NCBI GenBank assembly: GCA_963717115.1
Contig: CAVQVO010000009.1
Location: forward strand, 496,001-560,000
From: JBBQUN01 sp963717115
Lineage (GTDB): Bacteria > Actinomycetota > Acidimicrobiia > Acidimicrobiales > SZUA-35
DNA length: 64,000 nucleotides
Reading direction: 5' to 3'
The position numbers and the translations under genes were made by a program. The notes beneath the pieces are model-generated. The model did no database searches. It worked only from the letters and a program-made list of their open reading frames with translations, and was not told the origin of the DNA. The stretch's first letter is position 1. The number at the start of each line of letters is the position of its first letter. This document shows positions 1 to 8,533 of the stretch, piece after piece.

Positions 1-159
1 CAGAAGGTGCTGGCTGCGCATCGGGCCGGGATCACCACGGTGATCCTCCCGGTCGCCAACGGTCCCGATCTCGACGACGTTCCCGACGACGTCCGGTCGG
101 CCCTCGACATCCACCTGGCCACCACCATCGACGACGTGCTGGCCGTCGCGCTCACCTGA
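1..159 (+). CDS. lon: Lon protease, C-terminal end (partial)
   Basis: The open frame entering from the left edge codes for the last 52 residues of an ATP-dependent Lon protease. The stretch KVLAAHRAGITTVILP, followed by an Asp-rich segment (DLDDVPDDV) and a final DDVLAVAL, matches the conserved end of the Lon proteolytic domain, in which the loop before the last helices carries this AHRAGI signature. The catalytic Ser-Lys dyad lies upstream, outside the window. Lon degrades misfolded and short-lived regulatory proteins in the cytoplasm. The family call is confident; whether the rest of the gene is intact cannot be seen. Confidence 0.88.
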   Translation, partial: QKVLAAHRAGITTVILPVANGPDLDDVPDDVRSALDIHLATTIDDVLAVALT

Positions 160-227
160 CGCGGGCTCGCCTCTCGCCGGACCCTCCCGAACCCAGGCGT
201 TCCGGCGGGCTCGCGTCCCGCTCCCTT

Positions 228-278
228 CGTTCTGGCGGCGCTCCCGTTCCGTCCCGGGGACGGAGCCCCGCCAGAACG
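228..278. terminator. Hairpin between lon and the BrkB-like gene
   Basis: An 11-base arm (CGTTCTGGCGG, 228-238) pairs perfectly with 268-278, and a smaller stem (CGTCC/GGACG, 250-262) sits in its loop. It lies between two converging genes and could end transcription of either. No clear T-run follows. The right arm sequence GCCAGAACGGGGTT occurs twice (270-283 and 304-317). Terminator function is inferred from position and pairing only. Confidence 0.45.
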
Positions 279-332
279 GGGTTCGGGCGGTCGCGAGTGG
301 CTCGCCAGAACGGGGTTGGGGTGCGGTCGGAC

Positions 333-1322
333 TCAGGGCTTGAGGGGCTCGTCGGCCCAGACGCCCGTCGGCAGGTCGTCGGTCATCAGGTCGTCGGCGA
401 GCAGGTCGTCGGGTCGGGGGGCCTCGACGTCGATGCGCTTCATCTCGCCGGTGCGGAAGATCCGCTCGTTGATCTTCCAGGATCGCTTGGCCCGGTTGAT
501 CCCGAGTCGGGTCCCGAGGATCGAGTTCACGGCGCCGCCGATCAGCAACACCTGAGCGGCCAACCAGACCCAGGTGAGCGCCAGGATGAACGCACCGATG
601 GCGCCGAGCACGTCGCTTCCCGCCGAGCTGAGGTCGACGTAGTAGCCGAAGCCGATCGTGAGGGCCCACCACATCGACGCGGCGACGAGCGCACCCGGCA
701 CGTCCCAGTGCCACTTGGTCCGGACCGACGGGCCGTAGTGATAGATGGACACCGCCCACAGGTGCAGGATCACGATCGAGGCGATCGTGCGAACGGTGCC
801 CTCGAGCGGGACGTCGTAGCGAGACCACACGAAGACCTCGAGCAGGGCGATCGCCGCCACGATGACCAACGTGCCGAGGCCCAGGACGAGCGCCACCACC
901 CGGGTGTAGTACCAGGTCCGGCCGTCCTCGACGTCGTAGACGTCGTCGAGGGCCCGGATCAGACCGGCGAACCCCCGGCTGATGGTCCAGAACGCGAGCA
1001 GCAACGAGAACGTGACCAGGCTCGAGTTCTGCTGTTCGAACAGTTCGCTGATCGTTCGCTCGACCTCGGGAACGTTGGATCCGAACAGCCGCTCGACGAA
1101 GTTGAGCGCATCCGACCGCACGTCGTCACGGAGGCCGGTGCCGACGATGCTGCCCAGCCAACCCAGGGCCGAGACCAGGGCCAACACCGCAGCGGGCAGG
1201 GTGAGGAAGATCCAGAAGGTGACCCCGGCCGCGAGGTCGCCGAGACCGCCGTAGTACCAGTGCTTGGCGACGTCGAACACGAAGTTCCACAACGAGCGCA
1301 ACCACCCCAACGGACCTCTCAC
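333..1322 (-). CDS. YihY/BrkB family inner-membrane protein
   Basis: A 329-residue polytopic membrane protein of the YihY/BrkB family (often annotated 'virulence factor BrkB' or, wrongly, RNase BN). Visible family signs are the early GGLGDLAAGVTFW segment, about six hydrophobic helices, and the hydrophilic stretch RALDDVYDVEDGRTWYY between helices two and three. The C-terminal 60 residues are charged and probably cytoplasmic. The start is uncertain: the GTG at 1322 is used here, a TTG at 1328 is possible, and neither has a strong Shine-Dalgarno site. It is divergent from the hydrolase gene at 1380, so the short gap must hold both promoters. The molecular role of the family is unsettled. Confidence 0.82.
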   Translation of the reverse strand: MRGPLGWLRSLWNFVFDVAKHWYYGGLGDLAAGVTFWIFLTLPAAVLALVSALGWLGSIVGTGLRDDVRSDALNFVERLFGSNVPEVERTISELFEQQNSSLVTFSLLLAFWTISRGFAGLIRALDDVYDVEDGRTWYYTRVVALVLGLGTLVIVAAIALLEVFVWSRYDVPLEGTVRTIASIVILHLWAVSIYHYGPSVRTKWHWDVPGALVAASMWWALTIGFGYYVDLSSAGSDVLGAIGAFILALTWVWLAAQVLLIGGAVNSILGTRLGINRAKRSWKINERIFRTGEMKRIDVEAPRPDDLLADDLMTDDLPTGVWADEPLKP

Positions 1323-1379
1323 ACGCAACAGCGTAGGAAGTGCGGAGGCCGGAGGTGCGTAGCGGTAGGGTCGGCTCTC

Positions 1380-2111
1380 ATGACGCGTCCCGCAGGAGAG
1401 GCATTCTTCGTCGGCCCCGAGGGTGGCAATCGGGGCCCTGGCGTGCTGGTGCTGCATTCGTGGTGGGGCCTCAACGAGTGGGTGCGGGACTTCTGCCGGA
1501 GGCTGTCCGACGAGGGCTACACGGTACTGGCCCCCGATCTGCTCCACGGCGAGACGCCGGCCACACCCGAGGACGGCGAACGGGTCCTGGCCGAGGTCGA
1601 TGCCGACCAGCTCTCGGGGCTGATCCTCGCCTCGACCGGGGTCCTGCAGCGCGCCGCGGCCGGCGAGGACGAACCCATCGCGGTGATCGGCCTGTCGATG
1701 GGGGCGTCCTTGGCGCTCTGGCTGGCGGCGAGGTCGTCGGACACGGTCCGGGCGGTCGTGTCGTTCTACGGCGCCCAGTCGATCGACTTCGACCAGGCCC
1801 GGGCCGTGTTCCAGGGCCACTATGCCGAGGACGATCACCTCGTGAGCGAGGAAGACCGGATCACCACCGAGGCCTTCATTCGGCTCGGCGACAACGACAC
1901 CGACTTCCATCTCTATCCCGGCACGTCCCACTGGTTCTTCGAAGCGGGCGAGACCTTCGACCACGATGCCGCCGAACTGGCCTGGGATCGCACCGTCGAC
2001 TTCCTGCATCGCCATCACCCGGTCCACCGACCGATCGAGGACGCCGCCGATGACGCCACCGACCCGGCCGGGTCAGCCGAGTCCACCGACCAGCGCGAGC
2101 CCACCGACTGA
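1380..2111 (+). CDS. Dienelactone hydrolase-fold enzyme with serine nucleophile
   Basis: A 243-residue alpha/beta hydrolase of the dienelactone hydrolase family. The N-terminal LVLHSWWGLN loop (oxyanion side), the nucleophile elbow GLSMGAS with Ser106, an acidic residue at Asp151 or Asp152 (HYAEDDHLV) and His184 (GTSHWF) make a plausible triad. Classical dienelactone hydrolases have Cys in the elbow, so this Ser form probably hydrolyses a different ester or lactone; the substrate cannot be read from sequence. The last 25 residues are an acidic, low-complexity tail. The ATG start fits the family length. It is monocistronic and faces the MBL-fold gene end to end, with a 27-base gap. Confidence 0.85.
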   Translation: MTRPAGEAFFVGPEGGNRGPGVLVLHSWWGLNEWVRDFCRRLSDEGYTVLAPDLLHGETPATPEDGERVLAEVDADQLSGLILASTGVLQRAAAGEDEPIAVIGLSMGASLALWLAARSSDTVRAVVSFYGAQSIDFDQARAVFQGHYAEDDHLVSEEDRITTEAFIRLGDNDTDFHLYPGTSHWFFEAGETFDHDAAELAWDRTVDFLHRHHPVHRPIEDAADDATDPAGSAESTDQREPTD

Positions 2112-2138
2112 TCGGTCGCGCCGGGCGAGGGCGGATGG

Positions 2139-3014
2139 TCAGGCCGGCTCCGGGCGGTAGACCTCGCCGTCGGCGAAGAGGTGGTTGGCGCAGGGCTCCC
2201 AGTGCGTTCCGAGCACGAGCACGTCCCGGTCGGCATTGGCCGCGAAGAAGGCCCGGCGGGTCGCCTCGGACTGCGCGCGATCGACGTCGACACTGCTCCC
2301 CCATTCCGGATGGGCCAGCTGGCACGGATGATGCGACAGGTCGCCGGTGATCACCGCCTCGGCGCCCTCGGACCGGATTCGCAGGCTGACGTGCCCGGGG
2401 GTGTGCCCGGGTGTCGGTTCGAGCGTGAGTTCGGAGGTGATCCGATGGTCGGTGGCCACGAGATCGACCAGACCGGCCTCGATCACCGGACGCACCGAGT
2501 CCGCCATGAGGACGACGTCGTCGGCCACCGGACTCGCCGACCAGTGGGCCCACTCGGTCTCGCCGAACAGGTAGCGGGCGTTCGGGAAGGTGGGGACCCA
2601 GGCCCCGTCGACGAGTCGGGTGTTCCAGCCGACGTGGTCCACGTGGAGATGGGTGCACAACACGAGATCGATCGATTCGGGCGGGAACCCCGCGGCCCCG
2701 AGATCGTCGAGGAAGGGACCCGACCGGTTCGACCACATCTCGATCGAGCGTTGCTTGTCGTTCCCGAGGCAGGTGTCGACCACGACGTTCCGCCCTTCGC
2801 TCTCGACGACGAGGCTGCGGATGGTCATGCGGCCCTTGCCTTCGGGAGAGACGTAGAGCGGCTGGGCCCACGGGATGGCGAGCAGGTTCTCGGCCGTGGC
2901 GTCGGGCAGGATGAAGTGGATCGCCGACACGGTCGCCATCTCGACCACCTCGGTGACCCGCACGGCCCCGATCTGCCAGCGGCGGAACGTGAGGGTCGGT
3001 TCGGTCTCGGTCAT
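2139..3014 (-). CDS. MBL-fold metallo-hydrolase
   Basis: A 291-residue metallo-beta-lactamase-fold hydrolase. The zinc-binding motif THLHVDHVGW (His122, His124, Asp126, His127) is intact, followed by His204 in TPGHTPGH and Asp225 in ITGDLSHHP, so a two-metal site is expected. The closest style is the lactonase / methyl-parathion-hydrolase-like branch of the family, but I cannot name the substrate. The ATG start has a good GAGGAG ribosome-binding site six bases upstream. No operon partner is evident: the dienelactone hydrolase gene converges on its end, and the helicase gene lies upstream in the same direction, 115 bases away. Confidence 0.88.
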   Translation of the reverse strand: MTETEPTLTFRRWQIGAVRVTEVVEMATVSAIHFILPDATAENLLAIPWAQPLYVSPEGKGRMTIRSLVVESEGRNVVVDTCLGNDKQRSIEMWSNRSGPFLDDLGAAGFPPESIDLVLCTHLHVDHVGWNTRLVDGAWVPTFPNARYLFGETEWAHWSASPVADDVVLMADSVRPVIEAGLVDLVATDHRITSELTLEPTPGHTPGHVSLRIRSEGAEAVITGDLSHHPCQLAHPEWGSSVDVDRAQSEATRRAFFAANADRDVLVLGTHWEPCANHLFADGEVYRPEPA

Positions 3015-3129
3015 GGGGACTCCTCGGCAGGCTTCGACGTCGGACGACCTCGAGTGGACGAGATGCTACGCGACGACGGCTCGCGACCTCCACGCCGAGG
3101 CGGTCCACCGAACGGGGGGCAACACCGGG

Positions 3130-4785
3130 TCAGACGAACCGGGCCATCCGTCGGCGCTTGTGTTCCTTGGCCAGCAGGTCCTGACCGGCCTTGGCCCGTT
3201 TCCCGAGTTGGATGGCCGTTGCCTCGGACACCCGCTCGACACCCGACAGCCGATTCAGTTCGGCGTTGACCGCGGCGTGGGTCTTGCCCGTCAACGACAC
3301 CAGCTCCCGCACGATCTCGGCGTTGCGTTCCCGGAGCCGGTCGCGATCGCGCCGCGACATCAACACCATCGGGCCCGGTCCCGGTGGCGGCAGTTGCTGC
3401 AGGTCGATGAACAGCTCGGGCTGCTCGAACTCCTCGTGGTCGCCGTCGTCGTCGTGATCGTGATCGGCTCCATCGTCGAAGATGTCCTCGCCGTGGTCGG
3501 CGGACCCGACCGTGGCCGACAGCACGGCGAACAACGAGAGCTGCTCCTCGCCCGCCTCCTCGGTGACCTCGTCGACGTCGGCGTCGTCGAACTCGCCCGA
3601 CTCGTCGTCGTCCTTCTTGCGCAACAGGTGCCGCCGGGCCTCGGCGATCGCCTCGCCATAGAACCGCAACCGGGGATCGTCGGGCATGAACAGGTAGGCC
3701 CGTTGCCGTCCCGCTCCCCGGGTCCAGCGCACGATCCGGCCCACCGCCTGACGGAAGAACAGCTCGGTGGTGGTGGTGGTCGCGTAGACGGCCACCCGAA
3801 GGCGGGGGATGTCGACCCCCTCGGAAACCATGCGAACGGCCACGATCCATTCGCTGGTGCCGTCGGAGAACTCGGTGATCTTCCGTGAGGCCTGGGGATC
3901 GTCGGAAACGGCGACCGTGGGCTGCACCCCGTACCGTCGGCGGAGCAGGGCGGCGATGGACTGGGCGTGTTCCTGGTCCATGGCGATCACCAGGCCACCG
4001 GCGGTGGGATGGGTCTCGCGGATCTTGACCAGTTGCTCGTGCGCGTGACCCACCACCGATGGCAGCCATTCGCCGTCGAGCGACAACGCCGCCCGCAGGC
4101 GCTGGTTGGCCTGGGTTCGGGCCAGTTCGTCGTCGAACCCGGCTGCGACCTCGGCGCCGTCGGGCGCCACCCACTCCATGTGCCCGCCGAAGCGCGGGAA
4201 GAACACGGGCCGCACGACACGACCGTCGCTCAGGGCATCGCCGTAGCCGTACTCGACGTCGGGGACGACCTGATCCCACTCGTAGCGAACGAACGGGATC
4301 GACCGGGTGTCGCTGCGGAACGGGGTCCCCGACAGCGCCAGGCGTCGGGCTGCGCCGGCGAAGGCGATGGCGACGCCGTCACCCCACGAACGCTCCTCGC
4401 CGGCATGGTGGATCTCGTCGAGGATCACGAACCCGTCCTCGGCCAGCGATCGGAAGGCGAGCGCCGACGAGCCGACCTGCTGGTAGGTGGTCACGACCCC
4501 GTGCACGTCGGACGGCAGCCCCCCGTTCGGGCTCCATTCGGTGTCGAGGACGAGCCCGAACCGCTCGGCGGCGTCGGCCCACTGCTCCTTGAGGTGCCGG
4601 GTCGGGGCGACGATGATCAACCGGCCGGCGAGGCCGGGCAGCGTGAGGCGGGCGGCCGTGAGTGCGAAGGTGGTCTTGCCGGCTCCGGGCGTGGCGACGG
4701 CGAGGAAGTCCGGTTCCTCCGACTCGAGGTACCGGTCGAGGGCCTGTCGTTGCCAGGGTCGCAATCGAAGCGTGGAAGCAGCCAT
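3130..4785 (-). CDS. DEAH-box superfamily 2 helicase
   Basis: A 551-residue helicase of the DEAD/DEAH type related to type III restriction / UvrB-like ATPases. The Walker A motif ATPGAGKTT (31-39), DEIHH box (123-127) and SGTP motif III (152-155) lie in the first RecA domain. The second domain has the VSEGVDIPRL and QAVGRIVRW motifs expected for motifs V and VI. A strongly acidic, His-rich linker (DDD, DHDHDDDGDHEE) separates the motor from a basic C-terminal segment ending KEHKRRRMARFV. It probably remodels nucleic acid, possibly in DNA repair, but no partner gene is adjacent. The frame stays open further upstream, but the ATG used here begins right before the conserved TLRLRPWQRQAL start. 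Confidence 0.85.
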   Translation of the reverse strand: MAASTLRLRPWQRQALDRYLESEEPDFLAVATPGAGKTTFALTAARLTLPGLAGRLIIVAPTRHLKEQWADAAERFGLVLDTEWSPNGGLPSDVHGVVTTYQQVGSSALAFRSLAEDGFVILDEIHHAGEERSWGDGVAIAFAGAARRLALSGTPFRSDTRSIPFVRYEWDQVVPDVEYGYGDALSDGRVVRPVFFPRFGGHMEWVAPDGAEVAAGFDDELARTQANQRLRAALSLDGEWLPSVVGHAHEQLVKIRETHPTAGGLVIAMDQEHAQSIAALLRRRYGVQPTVAVSDDPQASRKITEFSDGTSEWIVAVRMVSEGVDIPRLRVAVYATTTTTELFFRQAVGRIVRWTRGAGRQRAYLFMPDDPRLRFYGEAIAEARRHLLRKKDDDESGEFDDADVDEVTEEAGEEQLSLFAVLSATVGSADHGEDIFDDGADHDHDDDGDHEEFEQPELFIDLQQLPPPGPGPMVLMSRRDRDRLRERNAEIVRELVSLTGKTHAAVNAELNRLSGVERVSEATAIQLGKRAKAGQDLLAKEHKRRRMARFV

Positions 4786-4942
4786 GGGTCCGTCCAGTCT
4801 GGCCGACCACGACCCGAATCGAACGGTGTCATTCGCCGACTTCGGTGGTAGGGCATCGCCCCGCGGCACGGCACCGAGGGCCGGGTTCGAGATCTCCCGA
4901 GCGACGCCGCAACGGCTCGCCGAAGTGCGAGACTCGGGGCCA

Positions 4943-5953
4943 GTGTCCGAACCCACCGCCCCCTCACCCGGTCGGAGCCCCACCGCCCTGGTGCAGGCCG
5001 ATCACGTGCAAAAGCACTACGGCGCCCACATCGCGTTGAGCGACGTCGACTTCACGATCGAGCCCGGGGTCACCGGCCTCCTGGGCGCGAACGGCACCGG
5101 CAAGACCACCCTGCTCGGCATGATCATCGGGCTCCATCCGGTCACCGGAGGCTCGCTGCGGGTCCTGGGACGCGATCCGTGGTCCGACGGTGCGCTGGTC
5201 CGCCAGCACCTCGGGTACTCCCCCGAGCACCACACCCTCCCTCCCGATCTCCGAGCCGCCGATTTCGTTCGCCACGTCGCCGAACTGCACGGCCTGCCCC
5301 GCAACGAAGCCGTCACGCGGGCCAGTGATGCGCTGTGGCTGGTGGGGCTGGGTGAGGAGCGGTTCCGACCCATGGGCACGATGTCGACCGGTCAGCGCCA
5401 ACGGGTCAAGTTGGCCCAGGCCATCGCCCACGACCCCGATCTGGTGCTCCTCGACGAACCGACCGACGGGCTCGATCCGATCCAGCGCGATGCAATGCTC
5501 GATCTCATCGCCGGGGTGGCCCGGGATTTCGGGATCAACGTGATCCTGTCGTCGCACCTGCTCGACGAGGTCGAACGCATCTGCGATGCCGCGGTCATCA
5601 TCGGCGACGGGCGAACCCTCGCATCGGGATCGCTCGAGTCGTTGATGGGGACCTCGACGGGGCTCCATGTCGAACTCGACGGCGACGAGCGGTGGATCGG
5701 CGAGGCGACCGAACGACTGCGATCCCAAGGATTCGGTGTCGTCGCCAACGTCCGTCAACTGATCGTGACCGAACCGGCGGCAGGCACGGGTGTCGACCTC
5801 TACGACGCGGTGCGTGATGCAGCCGTCGACTGCCATTGCGGCATCGTCCGGCTGTCACGCAAGGGCCGATCCCTCGAGGACATCTTCCTCGAGGAGACCC
5901 TCCACCCACACCCGGCCGCCGTTCACGCCGATGCCCCCGGGGTCGCGGGATGA
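4943..5953 (+). CDS. ABC transporter ATP-binding protein (ABC-2 type, first)
   Basis: A 336-residue nucleotide-binding subunit. Walker A is GANGTGKTT (48-56), the signature is STGQRQR (148-154), and Walker B LVLLDEPTDGLDP follows at about 168. The last 90 residues form the regulatory tail usual for ABC-2 exporters. The first gene of a four-gene operon whose members overlap by four bases: its TGA overlaps the ATG of the next gene. The GTG start is chosen because it is the first start before the conserved nucleotide-binding domain; the upstream ribosome-binding site is weak. The operon encodes two ATPases and two permeases, so a two-complex or heteromeric exporter is likely. Substrate unknown. 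Confidence 0.88.
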   Translation: MSEPTAPSPGRSPTALVQADHVQKHYGAHIALSDVDFTIEPGVTGLLGANGTGKTTLLGMIIGLHPVTGGSLRVLGRDPWSDGALVRQHLGYSPEHHTLPPDLRAADFVRHVAELHGLPRNEAVTRASDALWLVGLGEERFRPMGTMSTGQRQRVKLAQAIAHDPDLVLLDEPTDGLDPIQRDAMLDLIAGVARDFGINVILSSHLLDEVERICDAAVIIGDGRTLASGSLESLMGTSTGLHVELDGDERWIGEATERLRSQGFGVVANVRQLIVTEPAAGTGVDLYDAVRDAAVDCHCGIVRLSRKGRSLEDIFLEETLHPHPAAVHADAPGVAG

Positions 5954-6832
5954 CCGCCGAGGCACAGATCTACGATCAGGGCTACCGCCGCTACGACGGG
6001 CCGAGGGCGGGGCTCGGCGGTGCGATGCGCAGCCTGATGGTCCACAGCATGCGCGATGCGCTCGGACTCGGCCGATCGTTCCGCCACAAGGTCTTCCCGT
6101 TCGCCACCATCATCGCGGCCTACCTCCCGGCGGCGGCGTTCATCGGGATCTCCGCCCTGATCCCCTCCGACTCGGCGGAGTTCCGGGACTTCCTCCCCTC
6201 CTACGCCGGCTACTACAACTACGTCATCGCCGCCATCTACCTGTTCGCCGGCTTCATCGCCCCCGAACTGTTGTGCAAGGACCGCCGAACCGGCCTGCTC
6301 GGCGTGTATCTCTCGTCGCCCCTCAACCGGCCGACCTATCTGCTGGGCAAGGCGCTCACCGTGCTCGGGTTGCTCCTGATCGTCACCCTCGGCCCTCCCC
6401 TGCTGACCCTCATCGCCTACTCCCTCGAGTCCGTCGGACCGAGCGGCTTCGTCGAGTGGATGCAGACGCTGTTCGAGATCGTCGTGTCGTCGCTCGTGAT
6501 GGGCATGCTCTTCGCCACGGTGGCCCTCGCGATCGCCTCGCTCACCGATCGCTCGGCGGTGGCGACCGCCACCGTCCTCGCGTTGTTCCCCGGCTCGGCC
6601 ATCGTGTCCGACGTCCTGGTCGACGAGGCCGGTCTCCCGGCGGTGATCCGGCTGTTCAACCTGCCGAACCTGCCGCCGCGAGCTCATCTTCCGGATCCAC
6701 GGCGAGATCGGCATCTGGAACCCCTACACCGACAACCCGACCTGGACGCTCTGGGCGGCGTGGCTCGGTTGGATGGCCCTTTCGGTCGCCTTCATCTGGT
6801 TCCGCTACCGGCGACTGTTGGTGCGGCGATGA
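5950..6832 (+). CDS. ABC-2 type permease (apparent frameshift)
   Basis: A membrane permease of about 294 residues, starting MTAEAQIYDQGYRRYDGPR, an N-terminus seen in ABC-2 permeases. At least six hydrophobic segments are visible. The reading frame breaks near 6673-6682 (CTGCCGCCGCGAG). After it, the natural C-terminus (ELIFRIHGEIGIWNPYTDN, then a last helix ending YRRLLVRR) continues one base out of frame and stops in a TGA that overlaps the ATG of the next ATPase. The perfect overlap and the intact last helix argue for a one-base sequence error rather than a dead gene. It pairs with the preceding ATPase. Confidence 0.8.
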
Positions 6833-7815
6833 CCCAGACCGAGCCGTCGGTGGCGCCCCTGCCGCCCGCCCCGACCGAGCCGTGGCCGCCCTCGGACGCA
6901 ACCATCGTCGCCTACGACGTCTCGAAGTCGTTCGGCGGGCTCGTGGCCGTGAGCGACATCTCGCTCGCCATCGGACCGGGCGTGTCGGCCCTCCTCGGAC
7001 CGAATGGTGCCGGGAAGTCCACGCTCCTCCGTCTGCTGTCGGGCCAGGCCAATCCGTCGAGTGGTCGGGTGTGGGTGGCCGGCGGTGACCCTCGCCGCGA
7101 CGCCGACGCGCGCGGCCGGATCGGTCTGGTCCCTCAACAAGACGGCGTCTTCGAGCGCGAGACCGCGCTCGACGTGGTCCGCCTGGCGGCGGTGCTGAGC
7201 GGCCTCGACCACCCGACCGAACGAGCCCGCGAGGCACTCGCCATCACCGAGATGGACCCCGACCTCGATCGCGGCGTCGGCACGTTCTCCAAGGGCATGC
7301 GCCAGCGCGTCAAGATCGCCCAGGCGCTCGTTCACGATCCGCTGGTGCTGATGATGGACGAGCCGTTGAACGGGCTCGACCCGCGGCAACGTCGCAACAT
7401 GACCGAACTCGTGCACAGCCTCGGTGATCGCGGCAAGACCATCCTCATCTCCTCCCACGTCCTCGACGAAGTCGAACGGTTCGGCTCGCACGTGGTGGTC
7501 ATCGCCCACGGCCGCCTGGCCGCCCAGGGCGACTTCCGGGGCATCCGCCGCCTCATGGAGGACCAACCCATGCGGATCCGGATCGTCGCCACCGACGTCC
7601 GCCCCCTGACCGCCGCGCTCCTGCAGTCCGGCGTCGTCACCGGTGTGACCCTCCAGGGCCCGGACCGGGCCGAGGTCACGACGACCTCGGCCACCGACTT
7701 CCGGCGCTACCTGCCCCATTTCGCTCGCGAGCTCGGTCAGCGACTCGAAGAGGTCACCCCGCTCGACGACGACCTCGAGAGCGTGTTCCGGTATCTCGTG
7801 GGAACCCGATCATGA
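6829..7815 (+). CDS. ABC transporter ATP-binding protein (ABC-2 type, second)
   Basis: A 328-residue ATP-binding subunit. Walker A GPNGAGKST, the variant signature FSKGMRQRVK and Walker B LVLMMDEPLNGLDP are present. FSKGM replaces the usual LSGGQ but is common in ABC-2 exporters. Its ATG overlaps the TGA of the preceding permease, and its own TGA overlaps the ATG of the following permease, so translation of the four genes is probably coupled. The N-terminal 25 residues are Pro/Ala-rich and lie before the conserved domain. The two ATPases of this operon are clearly diverged, so this is an old duplication rather than a recent one. Confidence 0.88.
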   Translation: MTQTEPSVAPLPPAPTEPWPPSDATIVAYDVSKSFGGLVAVSDISLAIGPGVSALLGPNGAGKSTLLRLLSGQANPSSGRVWVAGGDPRRDADARGRIGLVPQQDGVFERETALDVVRLAAVLSGLDHPTERAREALAITEMDPDLDRGVGTFSKGMRQRVKIAQALVHDPLVLMMDEPLNGLDPRQRRNMTELVHSLGDRGKTILISSHVLDEVERFGSHVVVIAHGRLAAQGDFRGIRRLMEDQPMRIRIVATDVRPLTAALLQSGVVTGVTLQGPDRAEVTTTSATDFRRYLPHFARELGQRLEEVTPLDDDLESVFRYLVGTRS

Positions 7816-8528
7816 CCGCCCTGGCCGCGCTCTACCGGCTGTTCCTTCGGCATCAGTTGACCGCCGGTCGGCTCGCGTTGATCGCCGTGTTGTCGGCCTT
7901 CTCACTCCTCATCGGTTTCGTCACCGGTCAGGCCGTCGAGCCGATCGACGCCGTCGACGTGGCCGTCGGCTTCACCTCGGTGTTCGGCCTGGCGCTCATG
8001 ACCCCCATCGTGTCGTTGGTCCTGGCCAGTTCGGCCCTCGGCGACCTCGTCGACGACGAGACCCTGGTCTACGTGTGGCAACGTCCCTGTCCCCGGTGGA
8101 CCATCGCCGGGGGCGCCTGGCTCAGCGCGCTCACCGTCGCCGTGCCGGCCACCGTCCTCCCGTTGTCGATCACGGCCCTGCTCACGAGCCGCGATCTCTC
8201 CACCGCCGCGGCGGCCGGTCTGGCCAACGGGCTGGCCGCCGTCGCCTACACGGGCGTCTTCGTGCTGCTGGGTCTGGTGGTGCGCCGGGCGCTGGTCATC
8301 GGACTGGCCTACCTGTTCATCTGGGAGCTGTTCGTCGCCCGCGTGGGCGCCGGCGCCGCCAAGCTCTCGATCAACACCTACCCCGCCTCGGTGCTCTCCC
8401 GACTCACCGACATCGAACTCCCGCTCGCCGAGCGGGCCATGGTCAGCGGGCTGATCGTGCCGGTGCTCGTCCCGGTCCTCGCCGTCGGACTCACGGCCTG
8501 GTGGCTCGAACGAATGGACGTCGCCTGA
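7812..8528 (+). CDS. ABC-2 type permease (second)
   Basis: A 238-residue integral membrane protein, with about six hydrophobic helices, following the second ATPase with an ATGA overlap. Sequence similarity to named permeases is weak by eye; the call rests on hydropathy, on the short cytoplasmic N-terminus (MTALAALYRLFLRHQLTAGR) typical of small ABC-2 permeases, and on operon position. It lacks the DQGYRRYDG start of the first permease, so the two membrane subunits belong to different subfamilies. Confidence 0.78.
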   Translation: MTALAALYRLFLRHQLTAGRLALIAVLSAFSLLIGFVTGQAVEPIDAVDVAVGFTSVFGLALMTPIVSLVLASSALGDLVDDETLVYVWQRPCPRWTIAGGAWLSALTVAVPATVLPLSITALLTSRDLSTAAAAGLANGLAAVAYTGVFVLLGLVVRRALVIGLAYLFIWELFVARVGAGAAKLSINTYPASVLSRLTDIELPLAERAMVSGLIVPVLVPVLAVGLTAWWLERMDVA

Positions 8529-8533
8529 TCGGC

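Noticed and set aside
297..1379. Long N-terminal extension of the dienelactone hydrolase frame
   Set aside because: It runs antisense through the BrkB-like gene; the conserved hydrolase domain starts at the ATG 1380.
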